From Cricetomys ansorgei (Eukaryota > Chordata > Mammalia > Rodentia > Nesomyidae), in NCBI GenBank assembly GCA_026225945.1, contig JAMJFZ010000770.1:3462501-3526500 (forward strand): a stretch of DNA of 64,000 bases, written 5' to 3'. The notes under the pieces were generated by a model, which saw only the letters and a list, made by a program, of their open reading frames with translations, was not told where the DNA came from and searched no databases. How positions within the stretch are numbered: the stretch's first letter is position 1; each line of letters starts with the position of its first letter. Shown in pieces: positions 1 to 9,725 of this stretch. Both the position numbers and the translations under genes were made by a program.

Positions 1-177
1 GTGTGAGCCATGTATACATGGTCCCTAAGTACAGTATTAGGGGCATCGTACACATTTTGATATGCTGCACTCAGATATTACTTCACTCAGAATATCTCCT
101 AATTTTTTTAACTTTGTTTTTTCAATTAATTGCTCATTTGATAGTGTCTTATTTAATTTTCACATGTTGAGGAATTT
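1..177. other. unassigned AT-rich flank
   Basis: AT-rich sequence with no ORF and no SINE signature. It could be the 3-prime UTR of an old L1, because L1M sequence in the same low-GC style starts about 1 kb further on, but I cannot align it from memory. Confidence 0.3.
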
Positions 178-414
178 AAAGATTTTTCTTTAAAAATATG
201 TATTTTATACATATGAATGTGGTCTGCAAGCATATCTGTGCACCACGTGCATTCTTGGTACTTTGTGGAGGGCAGAAGAGGCCACTGGATCTCCCGGAGC
301 TAGAATTACTGATGGTTATGGATCACCATGTTGGTGCTGGGACTGGGACTTGAACCTTGGTCCTCTGCAAGAACAGTCAGTGCTCTTGACCACTGAGCCA
401 TCTCTTTGACCCTA
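178..414 (-). mobile_element. B2/B3-family SINE (antisense)
   Basis: On the plus strand the element begins with an AT-rich tail and ends with CACTGAGCCATCTCTTTGAC, the reverse complement of the tRNA-derived B2 head. The GGTTCAAGTCC B-box of the Pol III promoter is readable on the minus strand near 350-360. The middle, with the phrase GAATTACTGATGGTTATGG, fits B3 better than young B2. Divergence is moderate, so it is an old, probably inactive copy. Confidence 0.85.
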
Positions 415-1005
415 AGATTTTTTAAAATTTACCGTTTCTTACTTAGTTGCATTGCTACATGAAACATACTTTAGATCTTTTAAGATACACATTCTGGCTC
501 TTTTGTGTTGACACAGAAGGTGTCTATTTCAATCTGTTTTTTGAAGTTTCTAACTGTTGCTGCAAATTGCTTTATTTTGCTTGCAGTCCATCAGTCTGTG
601 GTTTGATTTTGATTTTACTGTTTGTGTGCACACACTAGCACACCACACACACTACGCACTAGTGTGTAGAACTCCGGGTAATTTTTTCACACGTGTGATG
701 CTTGTGGCTGCTACAATTGACATTCAAGGTTCACCACTGCACTGTGAGCCAGGAGGCTCCTGTCCACTGCTCCTCTGTAATTCCCGACCTCTTTCCTTCA
801 CGTCAACCTCTCACAACTGTTTCACAAGTCTTTCCAGATTCGTTCCTCATGAATGCTAAATGTTATTTTACGAATGTTATAAACTTGGCGTTGTGCTGAA
901 TACATCCTGAGACGAGCTTTTGCAACAACATAATTTTCATTATGTTCATGCATGTGGTACGCATTGAGTTTGGTCTTTATACTTTTAATTCATTACTTTG
1001 TTAAC
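415..1005. other. unassigned AT-rich sequence
   Basis: About 590 bp with no SINE, no convincing ORF and no simple repeat apart from a short CA-rich patch near 625-665. It may be decayed L1 3-prime UTR continuous with the L1M copy at 1.17 kb. Confidence 0.3.
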
Positions 1006-1150
1006 TTTTTTTTTTTTTTTGTTGGCACAGGGTTTCTCTGTGTAGCCTGACTATCCTGGAACAGGCTTTGTAAATCAGACTGGCCTAGAACTCAGAGATC
1101 TGTCTGCCTCTGCCTCTGGAGTGCTGAGATTAGAGGTAATGTGCCACTAG
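1006..1150 (-). mobile_element. B1 SINE (antisense)
   Basis: A T-run (the antisense A tail) is followed by CACAGGGTTTCTCTGTGTAG and later GAACTCAGAGATCTGTCTGC, the reverse complement of the 7SL-derived B1 consensus. It extends to the GTGCCAC end, so it is near full length and moderately diverged. Confidence 0.88.
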
Positions 1151-1164
1151 CATTATCTTAATTA

Positions 1165-2030
1165 TCTTAATTCTTTTTTTACTGAATTATATTCCATTAA
1201 GGACATATCATAATCTGTTAACAATTCATCCACTGATGGACATTTGATGTTTTTCTTTTTGGATGTTATGATGAAAGCTGCTACTCACAGCTGATAATAC
1301 GTTTTAATTTCTCTGGGATGAAATTGCCCAACAATGTAATTGCTAGATTGTATATCAAGTGTCTACTTAGTGTTTAAATCAATTATTAAACTACTTTCCA
1401 GAATTGCTGTCTCATTTAATAACCCTATCAGCCACTGGCGAATGTCCGGGTTTCCCCGCAGTGGCATCAGCATTTGGTGTTATCGCTCATATTTTATTTT
1501 AGCCTTCAGCGAGTGGCGTTCTGTGGATCCAGCCCTTTCTGTAAGAGACAATGCTGTTGGCTAGTTTTGCTCAGGCCTAAGAACCTTCTGTGTCTCTTCC
1601 TCAGTGAAATATACCGTTATGGACTTTGTTCTTTTCTGCTTGGCTTTTTAAAAAGTACTGGATTTTGAGAGTTCTTTACATATGATAGACACAAATCCTT
1701 CACACATGATTTGCCCATATTTTCTCCCAGACTTTAATCTGTGCTTTTATCTTATTTATCTTTATTTTTTATGTAGTTTTTTTTGTAAACAAAATATTTG
1801 AAAATTTGGTGAAGTCTGACTTGTCACTATTTGCCTTGTGTGGATCATTGCTTAATTCTACAGTCTGAGGGTTTCTCTTGGCATAGCGCTTTACAGTTTT
1901 ATATTTTATGCTTAAATCCATCATCCATGTTGTACTAATTTTGGTGTAATGTTAGATTCAGGCCAGTTAGCTTCATTTCTTTGTTTTGCCTTGCAATGTC
2001 CGATTATTCTTGCAGAATCTATTTGCATTT
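1165..2030 (-). mobile_element. L1M fragment, 3-prime UTR and ORF2 end (antisense), first part
   Basis: The plus strand reads as antisense of an old mammalian L1. ATTCCATTAAGGACATATC and CCACTGATGGACATTTGATG match the antisense terminal region. GTGAAGTCTGACTTGTCAC to GCTTAAATCCATCATCC at 1810-1925 match antisense ORF2. No frame is open. The same L1 resumes at about 3840 in the right register, so the sequence in between is later insertion. Confidence 0.75.
2006..2027. repeat. left copy of probable target-site duplication
   Basis: ATTCTTGCAG followed by ATTTGC is echoed at 3836-3852 (ATTCTTACAG, CATTTGC). The two copies bracket the nested block 2030-3835 exactly where the host L1M is interrupted. 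There is a short gap difference, so the call is tentative. Confidence 0.45.
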
Positions 2031-2041
2031 TATTAAAAAGA

Positions 2042-2142
2042 AAAATTGGGTTGGTGAGATGGCTCAGTTGATAAAGGTACTTGCCACACAGACCTGGCAA
2101 CTTGAGTTTGATCCCTACAACTCACATAAAGGAAGAGAGCTG
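2042..2142 (+). mobile_element. B3-family SINE, 5-prime part
   Basis: TGGTGAGATGGCTCAGTTGA is the tRNA-derived head (A-box) and GAGTTTGATCCCTACAACTC holds the B-box. The element breaks off at GGAAGAGAG. Its 3-prime half continues at 2546, so it was split by the LTR-like insertion 2143-2545. Confidence 0.8.
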
Positions 2143-2545
2143 TACTGGTTAGTTGTATGTCATCTTTACACAAGCTAGAGTCATCAGAGAGGAGGAAGCC
2201 TCAATGGAGAAAATGCCTCCATAAGATTGGGCCTGTAGAACCCTTTTAAATTAGTGATTGATGTGAGAGGGCCTATTGTGGGTAGTGTCATCCTGGGCTA
2301 GTGGTCCTGGGTTGTATAAGAAAGCAGGCTGAGCAATCCATGAAGAGCAAGCCAGTAAATAGTACTCCTCCATGGCCTCTGCACAAGCTCCTGATCCAGG
2401 CTCCTGCCTTGTTTGCATTCCTGTCCTGACTACCTTCAATGGTGAACAGTAATGTGGAAGTATAAGCAAACAAACCTTTTCCTCCCCAAGTTGTTTTGGT
2501 CGTAGTGTGTTATCACAGCAATAGAAACCCTAACTAAGATAGGAA
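2143..2545 (+). mobile_element. rodent MaLR-like solo LTR (or URR1-type repeat)
   Basis: About 400 bp from CTGGTTAGTTGTATGTCATC to CCCTAACTAAGATA. It matches a very common rodent repeat, including GAGTCATCAGAGAGGAGG, GTATAAGAAAGCAGGCTGAG and AACCCTAACTAAGA. TG...CA-like ends and the size fit a MaLR solo LTR. I cannot exclude the unclassified rodent repeat URR1. It sits inside a B3, and a decayed 5-bp duplication (AGCTG/AACTT) is plausible at the junctions. Confidence 0.7.
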
Positions 2546-2633
2546 CTTACTCCACAATGTTCTTTGAGTTCCATATGTGTGTGATGGCACATGTATGCAT
2601 GTATGTGTGTACACACACAGTAATAAAATTTTA
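2546..2633 (+). mobile_element. B3-family SINE, 3-prime part
   Basis: ACTTACTCCACAATGTTCTT then GACCTCC-like sequence and a CATGTATGCATG/ACACACAC tail matches the distal half of B3. It completes the copy begun at 2042. Confidence 0.7.
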
Positions 2634-2634
2634 A

Positions 2635-2683
<49 letters not shown>
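2634..2683 (+). repeat. (TAA)n microsatellite
   Basis: About 16 uninterrupted AAT units, probably grown from the A-rich tail of the B3 just upstream. Its uninterrupted state makes it likely to be length-polymorphic. Confidence 0.95.
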
Positions 2684-2684
<1 letters not shown>

Positions 2685-2687
2685 TTT

Positions 2688-2815
2688 TTGTTTTGTAAAG
2701 ACAGGGTCTCATATATCTTAAGCTGGCCTTGAATTCCTTATATAAACTAAGGATGACTTTGCAATCCTCATTATTCTGCCTCTACTTCTCAGTGCTGGGA
2801 GTATAGGCATGCACC
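2688..2815 (-). mobile_element. B1-like (PB1/B1F-type) SINE, antisense
   Basis: AAGACAGGGTCTCATATATC, AGCTGGCCTTGAATTCC and AGTGCTGGGAGTATAGGC follow the antisense 7SL-derived monomer but with old, proto-B1-like substitutions. Confidence 0.75.
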
Positions 2816-2939
2816 TGATATATATGCATTACATGTACACATATATTATGTATATACACATATATGTACATAATACATATATAAAGAAGAAATTATATAT
2901 ACATATATGTACACACACATATATGCATATATATGTATG

Positions 2940-2972
<33 letters not shown>
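2816..2972 (+). repeat. TATG/CATA-rich low-complexity tract ending in (TA)n
   Basis: Alternating purine-pyrimidine sequence with CATATATG and ACACATATAT phrases, ending in about 14 TA units at 2945-2972. It abuts the antisense 3-prime end of the L1 that follows, so it probably expanded from that A-rich tail. Confidence 0.85.
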
Positions 2973-2976
<4 letters not shown>

Positions 2977-3378
2977 TTTTCTCATATAATACATCCTGAC
3001 TACAGTTTCCTTTTCTTCCATTCCTCCCAGTACCCCCTCCCACTTCCCTTCTACCCCAGTTTCACTCACTCTCTGCTTCCCTTTGGAAAAGAACAGGCCT
3101 CCCAGGGATATCAGCCAAACATGGAACAGAAAGATATAATAAGACTCAGCACAAACCCTCACATCAAGACTGGATGAGTCAACTAGTAGGAAGAAAAGAG
3201 TTCCAAGAGTAGGCAAAGAGTCAGAGACACACCTAATCCTATTGTTAGGAGTCTCATTAAAAACACCAAGTTAATAACCATGACATATATGCAGAGGATC
3301 TAGTGCAGACCCATGCAGGCTCCATGATTGCCGCCTCAGACTTTATGAGCCCTTATGAGCCATGTGTAGTTGATTCCC
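2973..3378 (-). mobile_element. Lx-type L1 3-prime UTR (antisense)
   Basis: CATCCTGACTACAGTTTCC, AACAGGCCTCCCAGGGATAT, AGACTCAGCACAAACCCTCA and ATATATGCAGAGGATCTAGT match the antisense of a rodent L1 (Lx-like) 3-prime UTR. The tail side is at 2973. At about 3378 it switches abruptly to ORF1 in the opposite orientation. Confidence 0.7.
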
Positions 3379-3832
3379 CAGAAATCTGGGAGACTATGAA
3401 AAGACCAAACCTAAGAATAATAGGACTACAGGAAGGAGAAGAATCTCAGCCCAAAGGCCCAGAAAATATTTTCAACAAAATCATAGAAGAAAAATTTCCT
3501 AACCTAAAGAACGTTACGCCCATAAGGGTACAAGAAGTATACAGAACACCAAAGAGACTGGACCAGAAAAATTATTCCCCTTGGAACATAATAATCAAAA
3601 CACTAAACAAACAGAAGAAAAAAAGAGTACTAAAAGCTGAAAGAGAAAAAGATCAAATAACATATAAAGGCAGACTTATCAAAATTACACCTGACTTCTC
3701 AATGGAGATGCTGAAATCCCAGAGGGAATTGGACAGATGTACTGTAGACCCCAAGCAACCACAGATGCCAGCCCAGACTACGATACCCAGCAAAACTTTC
3801 AATTACCATGGATGGGGAAAGCAAGATCACAT
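3379..3832 (+). pseudogene. L1 ORF1 relic (RNA-binding part), inverted piece of the same L1
   Basis: An open frame spanning 3303-3884 contains a clear L1 ORF1p segment: EIWETMKRPNLRIIG, NIFNKIIEEKFPN, YRTPKRLDQK and ITPDFS. ORF1p is the L1 RNA-binding chaperone. The matched part covers the RRM-like domain and the following C-terminal domain, without the N-terminal coiled coil. Homology fades after 3830. The upstream part of the frame is translated antisense 3-prime UTR, so the frame is not a gene. A simple reading is an L1 whose 5-prime piece was inverted during insertion, with ORF2 lost. Confidence 0.85.
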
Positions 3833-3835
3833 CTC

Positions 3836-3852
3836 ATTCTTACAGCATTTGC
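3836..3852. repeat. right copy of probable target-site duplication
   Basis: ATTCTTACAGCATTTGC repeats the motif at 2006-2027 at the point where host L1M sequence resumes. See the left copy. Confidence 0.45.
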
Positions 3853-4352
3853 TGACAAAGTTTTTTCCTTTTCCCTTGAATTAACTCTGTACCTTTGTGT
3901 GGGTCAGTTTCTGGGTTTTCTAATAAAAACTCTGTTCGTGTCTCCCTGCATCACACTATCTTCATGTAATTATAGAATGAGCCACCAGAGTTGGTGTGCA
4001 ATTGTTGCTTATTTTGTTTCTTTTTTTAAAGTGCCTTTCATCTGTCTTCTTTTGGATCTAGCATTTTACAATACTGTTTTATCTCTTTCTTGGCTGTTTT
4101 TTTTTATTGCATTATTTATTCTTCTTGTATTTGTGCTTTCAAAGTTTAATATGTAACCTGAAACTTAACACAGTTAATCTTTCCTCTGTCTACTGTCACT
4201 TCATGAGTGGAAAGAGCACCAGACACTTCCTTTCTCCTCTCTCATTCTTGAAGATGTTTTATTTCTACTTATATTGGAAGCCCAATGATACACTCTGAGT
4301 AGTTTTATTTTAGGTGATTGCCTGTTAAGTAGGATTGTTTTTAAACAATTCT
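3840..4352 (-). mobile_element. L1M fragment, ORF2 (antisense), second part
   Basis: CAGCATTTGCTGACAAAG, CTGTACCTTTGTGTGGGTCA and TTTCTGGGTTTTCTAATAA continue the antisense ORF2 register that was broken at about 2030. The rest is decayed AT-rich L1-like sequence. Confidence 0.6.
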
Positions 4353-4355
4353 AAA

Positions 4356-4536
4356 GTTTTATTACATTTACTTGTTTACTATGTGTGTGTGCATATATGC
4401 ATATGCAGAAGTTAGAAGACAAATTGTAGAAGTAATTTCTCCCCTTCTACCATGTGGGTCCCGGGGATTGAACTCAGGTCATCAAGCTTGGCAGCAAGTG
4501 CCTTTACCTGCTGAGCCATCTCTCTCTGGCTCAACT
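4356..4536 (-). mobile_element. B3/B2-family SINE (antisense)
   Basis: A GTGTGTGTGCATATATGC tail side, then CTACCATGTGGGTCCCGGGG and GAGCCATCTCTCTCTGGCTC, the reverse complement of the tRNA-derived head. Confidence 0.82.
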
Positions 4537-4539
4537 AGA

Positions 4540-5172
4540 TTTAAATAAGAAAATGAACTTTGATTCTTTCAGAGGTTTTAATGCTCAGGACCCTTTTCTT
4601 CTTTATATAGATCTCAATTTCTCCATAGTATCAGTTCCTTTCTTCTTGGACAGTTTTCTTTTTCTGCTTCTCACAGGATAATTTCAATATGTAATAAAAA
4701 TTTTCAGTGTTTTTTAAAAACATTTATTTTGCATTCACCTTTGAAGGATATTATAGCTGGGTATAAAATAATAGGTTGACAGCTCCTTTCTTTCAGTACT
4801 AAAAACCGTGTCTGTATCCCCTTTGGTCACATTGTTTCTGATGAGAAATCTGCTGTTTTTATTCTTTTCACATATGCTCTTGTCTTTTGGCTGGCTGCCT
4901 TTGGAATGTCTCTTTTTCCCCTCTGATTTTCATTACTTCATTATTATCATGTGGCTTGGGATATTTGTCTTGTGTGTCCTGTGCATGGGATTAATTGAGT
5001 TTCTTTTATCTTTATGTTTACAGTTTTAATAAATTTGTAAATGTTTCAGCAATTAATGCATTCTTTATTTATTCCTCCCATTTCATATCAGACTTGCCAT
5101 CATATCTGTTAAGTCGTCTTAGCTTCTTTCACCACTCAGTTATAGTTTCTTCCTTTTAAACCTTTATGTCTT
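4540..5172 (-). mobile_element. ancient L1M (antisense), third part
   Basis: TAGCTGGGTATAAAATAATA, TTGACAGCTCCTTTCTTTCA and TGTTTCTGATGAGAAATCTG match the antisense of an old L1 interior. TATGCTCTTGTCTTTTGGCTG follows in the expected order. No open frame of L1 survives. Confidence 0.55.
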
Positions 5173-5174
5173 AT

Positions 5175-5372
5175 TTTAAAATATTTACCTTATTTTAATT
5201 ATGTGCATTTGTGTGTGTTTGTGATAGGAATGTGCATGTGAGTACAGATGCCCACGGAAGTCAGAAGAGTGTGTGACATTACCTGGGTCTGGAGTTACAG
5301 GTGGCTGTGAGATGCTGACATGGTGCTGGGAACCAAACTCAGTTTGTTTGCTGTGCCATCTCTCCAAGCCCC
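5175..5372 (-). mobile_element. B3-family SINE (antisense)
   Basis: GTGCATGTGAGTACAGATGC, GGAGTTACAGGTGGCTGTGA, GGTGCTGGGAACCAAACTC and CTGTGCCATCTCTCCAAGCC form the full antisense B3 pattern. Confidence 0.85.
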
Positions 5373-5489
5373 CAGATTTTACTTCTTAATGCTTAAGTTT
5401 GGAAAAGCATTTAATATGTTCTCTATTGTGACATGATAGTTTTTATCTCTAAAAGTTTTATTTTTATTGTTTTAATATCAAGTCTTCAT
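5373..5489. other. unassigned AT-rich sequence
   Basis: No recognisable element. It is probably more of the ancient L1 into which the flanking repeats inserted. Confidence 0.3.
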
Positions 5490-6095
5490 ATGTCTTTCTT
5501 TTCTTCTTTATAATACTTTTATTAATAATTTGAGTTTCACACATTGTATCTCAATAACACCCTTTTCACACTCTACCTCATTCCTCCCTCCTGCTCAAAA
5601 AAGTAAGAAAGAAAGAAAGAGAAAGAAAAATGAAAATTAAGTCAAGCCAGTGTGGTAGGAGCGTGGATCATAGGCATCACCACTGATCCTGGAGGCACCA
5701 GACCATGGTGATGATGCACGTTTGCCAGGCCCATACCAGTCCAAGATGAAGCATTACAAAGTTCAACCTGAAGTTGAATCCCATTGCCTAAGCCTGTAGG
5801 TACTCAGACATGGCTGAGGTACCCAGACACTGAGCAAGTGTCCCGAGAGCACCAGGGCATTCCATAGTTCCTCAGACATCCTGAAGGCACCTGGGAAACC
5901 TGCAGGCATCAGGGCCTCCCACAGGCTCCTGGACATCTCACCCACCAGGACATTTCACAGGCACGGGGTTGTCCTGCAGCACCAGTACTTCCCACAGGCA
6001 CCAGGACCTCCCACAGGTGCCAGGACTTCCCACAGATACCCAGACATCCCACAGACACTAGAACGTCTCATGGGCAGCAGAGTATCCTGCAGGTA
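5490..6095 (-). mobile_element. composite VNTR retrotransposon, truncated copy A
   Basis: This is a second copy of the element at 17238-20256. In plus-strand order it has a T-rich tail side (5490-5508), TTTGAGTTTCACACATTGTA (compare TTTGAGTTTCATACAATGTA at 17268), a purine microsatellite (5602-5634), a domain starting AAAATTAAGT shared with copy B, then about 15 units of the same 19-bp VNTR (about 5795-6092). The monomers and 5-prime end are missing, as expected for 5-prime truncation during L1-type insertion. A duplication TCTTTCTTTTCTT / TCTTTTTATTTTCTT at the edges is possible but T-rich and uncertain. Confidence 0.75.
5795..6092 (-). repeat. 19-bp VNTR, copy A
   Basis: About 15 diverged 19-bp units with consensus close to CAGGCACCAGGACATCCCA on the plus strand. 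It is the same unit as at 17661-18925 but with about a quarter of the copies. Confidence 0.8.
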
Positions 6096-6505
6096 TCTTT
6101 TTATTTTCTTGAACAAATGGAATGCAGTTACCAGCATAACATTAGGATGTGTTATAACATTAAGGTTTTTGTATAATAATTCTATCTATGTCATCTCTAA
6201 GTTAATTTCGATTAATTCCAATTTCCTACTATGAATTATCTTTTTCTGCTCTCCAAATAGTTTTTAAATTGGTTTCTAGATACTTTGACTTTTATTTTAC
6301 TGGTTGGTAGCTTTATATTTAGACATATATATTATTGGACTTTATTCTGAGGTCAAGTTAAATTCTTAGAAATATAATTCATGTCTTGCTTTCAAGATAT
6401 GTTAGGCACAAACAAGCTACATCTGGCCTTGAAGTAAAATTTTCCTCACTATGCATAAAATTCTTTTATAGGATAGAAGTTCTCTTTTTTCCTCTTTCCT
6501 TTTAT
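6096..6505. other. unassigned AT-rich sequence
   Basis: About 410 bp of AT-rich DNA without ORF or SINE. Phrases such as TATTTTACTGGTTGGTAGC hint at old antisense L1 but are too weak to call. Confidence 0.3.
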
Positions 6506-6517
6506 TTTATTTATTTT

Positions 6518-6662
6518 TTTCAAGACAGGGCTTCTCTGTTGTAAATCTGGATGTCCTGAAACTCACTCTGTAGACCAGAATGGCCTCAAACTCAAAGAGA
6601 TCTGCCTGCCTCTGCTTTCTGAGTGCTGGGATTAAAGGGGTACACTACCACCACCTGGCATA
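6518..6662 (-). mobile_element. B1 SINE (antisense)
   Basis: CAAGACAGGGCTTCTCTGTT, ACTCTGTAGACCAGAATGGC and GAGTGCTGGGATTAAAGG are the antisense B1 consensus, near full length. Confidence 0.9.
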
Positions 6663-6679
6663 CCAGCCCTTTTAACCTT

Positions 6680-7240
6680 AAATATTAACTGGAAAATTCC
6701 AGAAGTTTTCTGTTTTACATTTGCACTATTGTGAGTAGCATGATGAAGTCTTGTGCAGGTCCTGCTCTGTGTTGGCACATGAATCATCTTTCTATCCACT
6801 ACACCCCATGTATATGTCACCTGCATAACTGCCCTCAGAAGCTGTTTTAGTAGTTGATGCATTTTTGAAGTAGCCCAGAATGACTACCTGACATTGTATC
6901 ACCAGCTCATATCCTCCACCTTCTCCACTTCACACCAGGCTGAATATCTCACATCATTGCAGTAGAGGATAGATATGTACAGTGCAGGGAGATATTTTGA
7001 GAAAGACCTCATTCAGGAAACTTTTATTGTACGAGTATGTTATTATAGTTGCTCTTGTTAGCTATTGTTGTTAAGCTTTTGTTGTGCCTAATTGATAAAT
7101 TAATCATAATCATAGGTGTATATATATAGGATATATATATATAACATTTAATACATTTAGGCCTTATGCTGTCTGCGTGGCTAGGCATCTTCTGGGGGTC
7201 TTGGAAAGTAGTCTCATGGATAGAGGGTTATTATACCCTA
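6680..7240 (+). mobile_element. Tigger/MER2-like DNA transposon remnant
   Basis: ATTCCAGAAGTTTTCTGTTT, GAGTAGCATGATGAAGTC, CACATGAATCATCTTTCTAT, TTATTGTTGTTAAGC-type phrases and the end TCTTCTGGGGGTCTTGGAA resemble a non-autonomous TcMar-Tigger element. The typical terminal GGGGGACTACT is eroded. No transposase frame remains. This is an ancient, pre-rodent insertion. Confidence 0.6.
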
Positions 7241-7588
7241 TTTCAAGGTTTCTTTGCACCCATAACCCCTTTTGCCAGATAGTTTTACACAACTCTGGGT
7301 ATGTAAGTATACGACATAGGCAAATAAATGAAAAACACTTAATGATAATAATCAATAGATTGAAAATAATTTAAAATAAAATTTATTTTAAAACAATTCT
7401 TTTAGATGCACATAATTTTTAACACCTATTAAAAACAAAATCAAATTGGCATCCCAATGAGATGGTGTGCTTGCTTGTTTTTACATAAAGAACCAAATCA
7501 TGGCTGAGTATGTGATACCACAGTATATTGAGAATTTTCGACCACTTTCAAAGCTTATTGATAGTTTCATTTTGCAATTGCTAATGCT
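7241..7588. other. unassigned AT-rich sequence
   Basis: About 350 bp without a recognised element. A stretch near 7440-7580 has the feel of an old DNA transposon, but I cannot name it. Confidence 0.25.
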
Positions 7589-7735
7589 CTCAGGTGTGGT
7601 GGCACATGTCTGTAACCCTACTACCTGAGACTGAGGTCAGAGGATCAAGAATTTTAAGCCAGCAGCAGATAGTTTGCAAGTTCTATGCTAGCATGGAGTA
7701 CATGAGATCCTGTCTCCAAATGAAAAAAAAAAATA
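7589..7735 (+). mobile_element. B1-like SINE (degenerate)
   Basis: CAGGTGTGGTGGCACATGTC followed by a body with strong substitutions and ending in GATCCTGTCTCCAAATG plus an A tail. An old proto-B1/B1F-type copy. Confidence 0.72.
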
Positions 7736-9238
7736 AAAAGCAATTGTTGGTACTAAGAACACCACTTCACATAAATACGTAGTATAGAATGGTGAAATTA
7801 TATTTCAGGCCATTTCAGAAATTGTGGGAAATTCTATCCTAACCCTGAGCCAAAATTTATATATTGACTTTTACTGAAAACTAAGTCAGCTACTCAAATA
7901 GCAATCTTTAAAATCAAACAGTCTAAGACAATGAAATTCAAAGATACTTGCCAAAGAGTAGTGGCCAGAAAATAAAAGCCTTTGTTTTCTGTAATTAAGC
8001 TAGGATGTTTTTTTATAAAAGCAGAGAACTTTGTACAGTAAAAACACTGCAGATTATGCTTATGACATAGAAGTGTCTGGAATCTGAATAGAGGGCTTGC
8101 AGGCAGCATTTATTGGTGTTGTATGCCAAGATGTGCAGTGCAAAGTGTGCATGTGTGTTTTGGGAACCAAGGTGGAAGCTGGGTCACAATGCAGCATGGG
8201 CAGAAACCTCAGATTCCCAACGCATTGAGTTTGCAATGCATTTTTTGTTCACTGTGTGTTCAGAAGCCTTTTATTGTTGCTTAGTTTTCCACAACTCCCT
8301 TATTAGGTCCCCCGATGCCACATGGGATGTGACCCCAGCTGTGCTCTATTTAAAGCTACCATTTTCTTTCTGGTAGGACAAGCCTTCTTCCAGGCCTCCT
8401 AAGTCGCCTCATGGCTTGTGTTGTAGCCTGGAAACTGCCCCACAGGGCAGAAGCCACCAAAATCCCAGCTATGCTTTACTTTTCTTCCATAAGGAATCTC
8501 TGCCCTTGGTTGTCTGCTTCATGTCTTACAAACTATTGCTTCAGGAATTTGGGGTTCATGGAAAGGTAAATTTGATCTTTATTACTTCATTTTGGTTGAC
8601 TACTGAACTTGTATTTCTTGCTTTCTCATCTGTTCTCCAGGCTCTTATTTTTATACATTTGATTTTTTTTTTCCACTGTAAAGGAGGAAATGTTCCTATA
8701 TGGATCTTGTCCTTACGTGCTGTGTTCTTTATCTGCTTCAGGCCTCTCTTTTCCCTGGGTGATATTTGCATAGTTGCCATGCTCATTTCTTTAATCTTTT
8801 TTATATCTAACACAGAGCTGGCTGTGCAGAGCTTGGCTATGTAATAATGAGTGATTTACCCTCATGCTGTCCCCACTCCATCTAATATCTATTTTCCTTT
8901 CTAAGCTACTTTGTAAGGGTCAGGTGTTTCATGGCATCAATTCTGAAGTTAGGAATGCAGATAACAGTGAATAGCTTTAAAGAAGAAAAATCCTTTGATT
9001 GGGGCCATTTGATTTTTTAAGAGAAATATTCTCAGAGCTAGAACACTAATACCAAGAAAACAGGGAGTTTGGGGGTCAGTTTTGTTCACTGCTGTGTCAC
9101 ATACCCCTAAACCAGCAATGGGTGCATATTCACTCTTCTACAAGGTTGCATTGGAGAATAAGTGATGTTCACAAACTTACCTCTAAGGTCCATTGCTCTG
9201 GGGCATGGGAGAGGTGAGTGAAACATTTAAGTATCAAT
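7736..9238. other. unassigned sequence
   Basis: About 1.5 kb with no repeat I recognise. Frames of up to 142 aa (8416-8844, plus) are low-complexity hydrophobic translations with no known domain. A TATTTAAAG box-like motif lies near 8348 in a more GC-rich patch (8110-8470) that could be a decayed LTR, but this is not supported. Confidence 0.3.
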
Positions 9239-9239
9239 C

Positions 9240-9725
9240 CAGTAAAGAGCTGTGCAGTGGGGCTGGGCAGGGATGGTTTTCCCTCTAGGCTAACTTCTTC
9301 AGCATAATGGTTCTGCCAGGTGCTATCCTCTAAAGCAACTTGAGAAGACTCAAGTTCTGAAGACTTTGGAATTTCTGAGAGGAAGCTCTTTAAGGTTCAG
9401 GAAGTAAACAACTAGAAAGTTTCAGGAAGTTCCCAAAACAGACCAGATGCCACTAGAAGAGACACTCTGCCACCTGTCCAGTTGTCTGCAAGCTGTGTAG
9501 TACACTCCAGGCTCCAACTCTCATGAACCAGCACCCGTGCTGGGGTGAGCTTTTGGTGATACACTGTCTTTAATATCAGCTCTGCTGTAAGTGACTCATA
9601 CTCCTGTAAGTAACTTCAATACACTCAATGGTTCATCTAGTTGGACTTTGGTGGTTATCCTTACTTTGGTCTGTTGTCTGTTCTTTGTCTGGGGTGAGTA
9701 GATGTTTGGTCCTGTCTCCGTAGGA
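9240..9725 (+). mobile_element. ERV LTR-like sequence (possibly ERVL)
   Basis: AACTTCTTCAGCATAATGG, GGTTCTGCCAGGTGCTATCC, CTCTGCTGTAAGTGACTCAT and TAGTTGGACTTTGGTGGTTA are phrases I associate with a rodent endogenous retrovirus LTR. There is no internal coding region and no second LTR nearby. Orientation and family are tentative. Confidence 0.4.

Noticed and set aside
3303..3884. 193-aa intact-looking frame as a gene
   Set aside because: Its first third is translated antisense L1 3-prime UTR and the rest is a truncated L1 ORF1 segment. There is no promoter or ORF2.
8110..8470. Possible LTR with TATTTAAAG box
   Set aside because: I could not match it to any LTR family or find matching ends.
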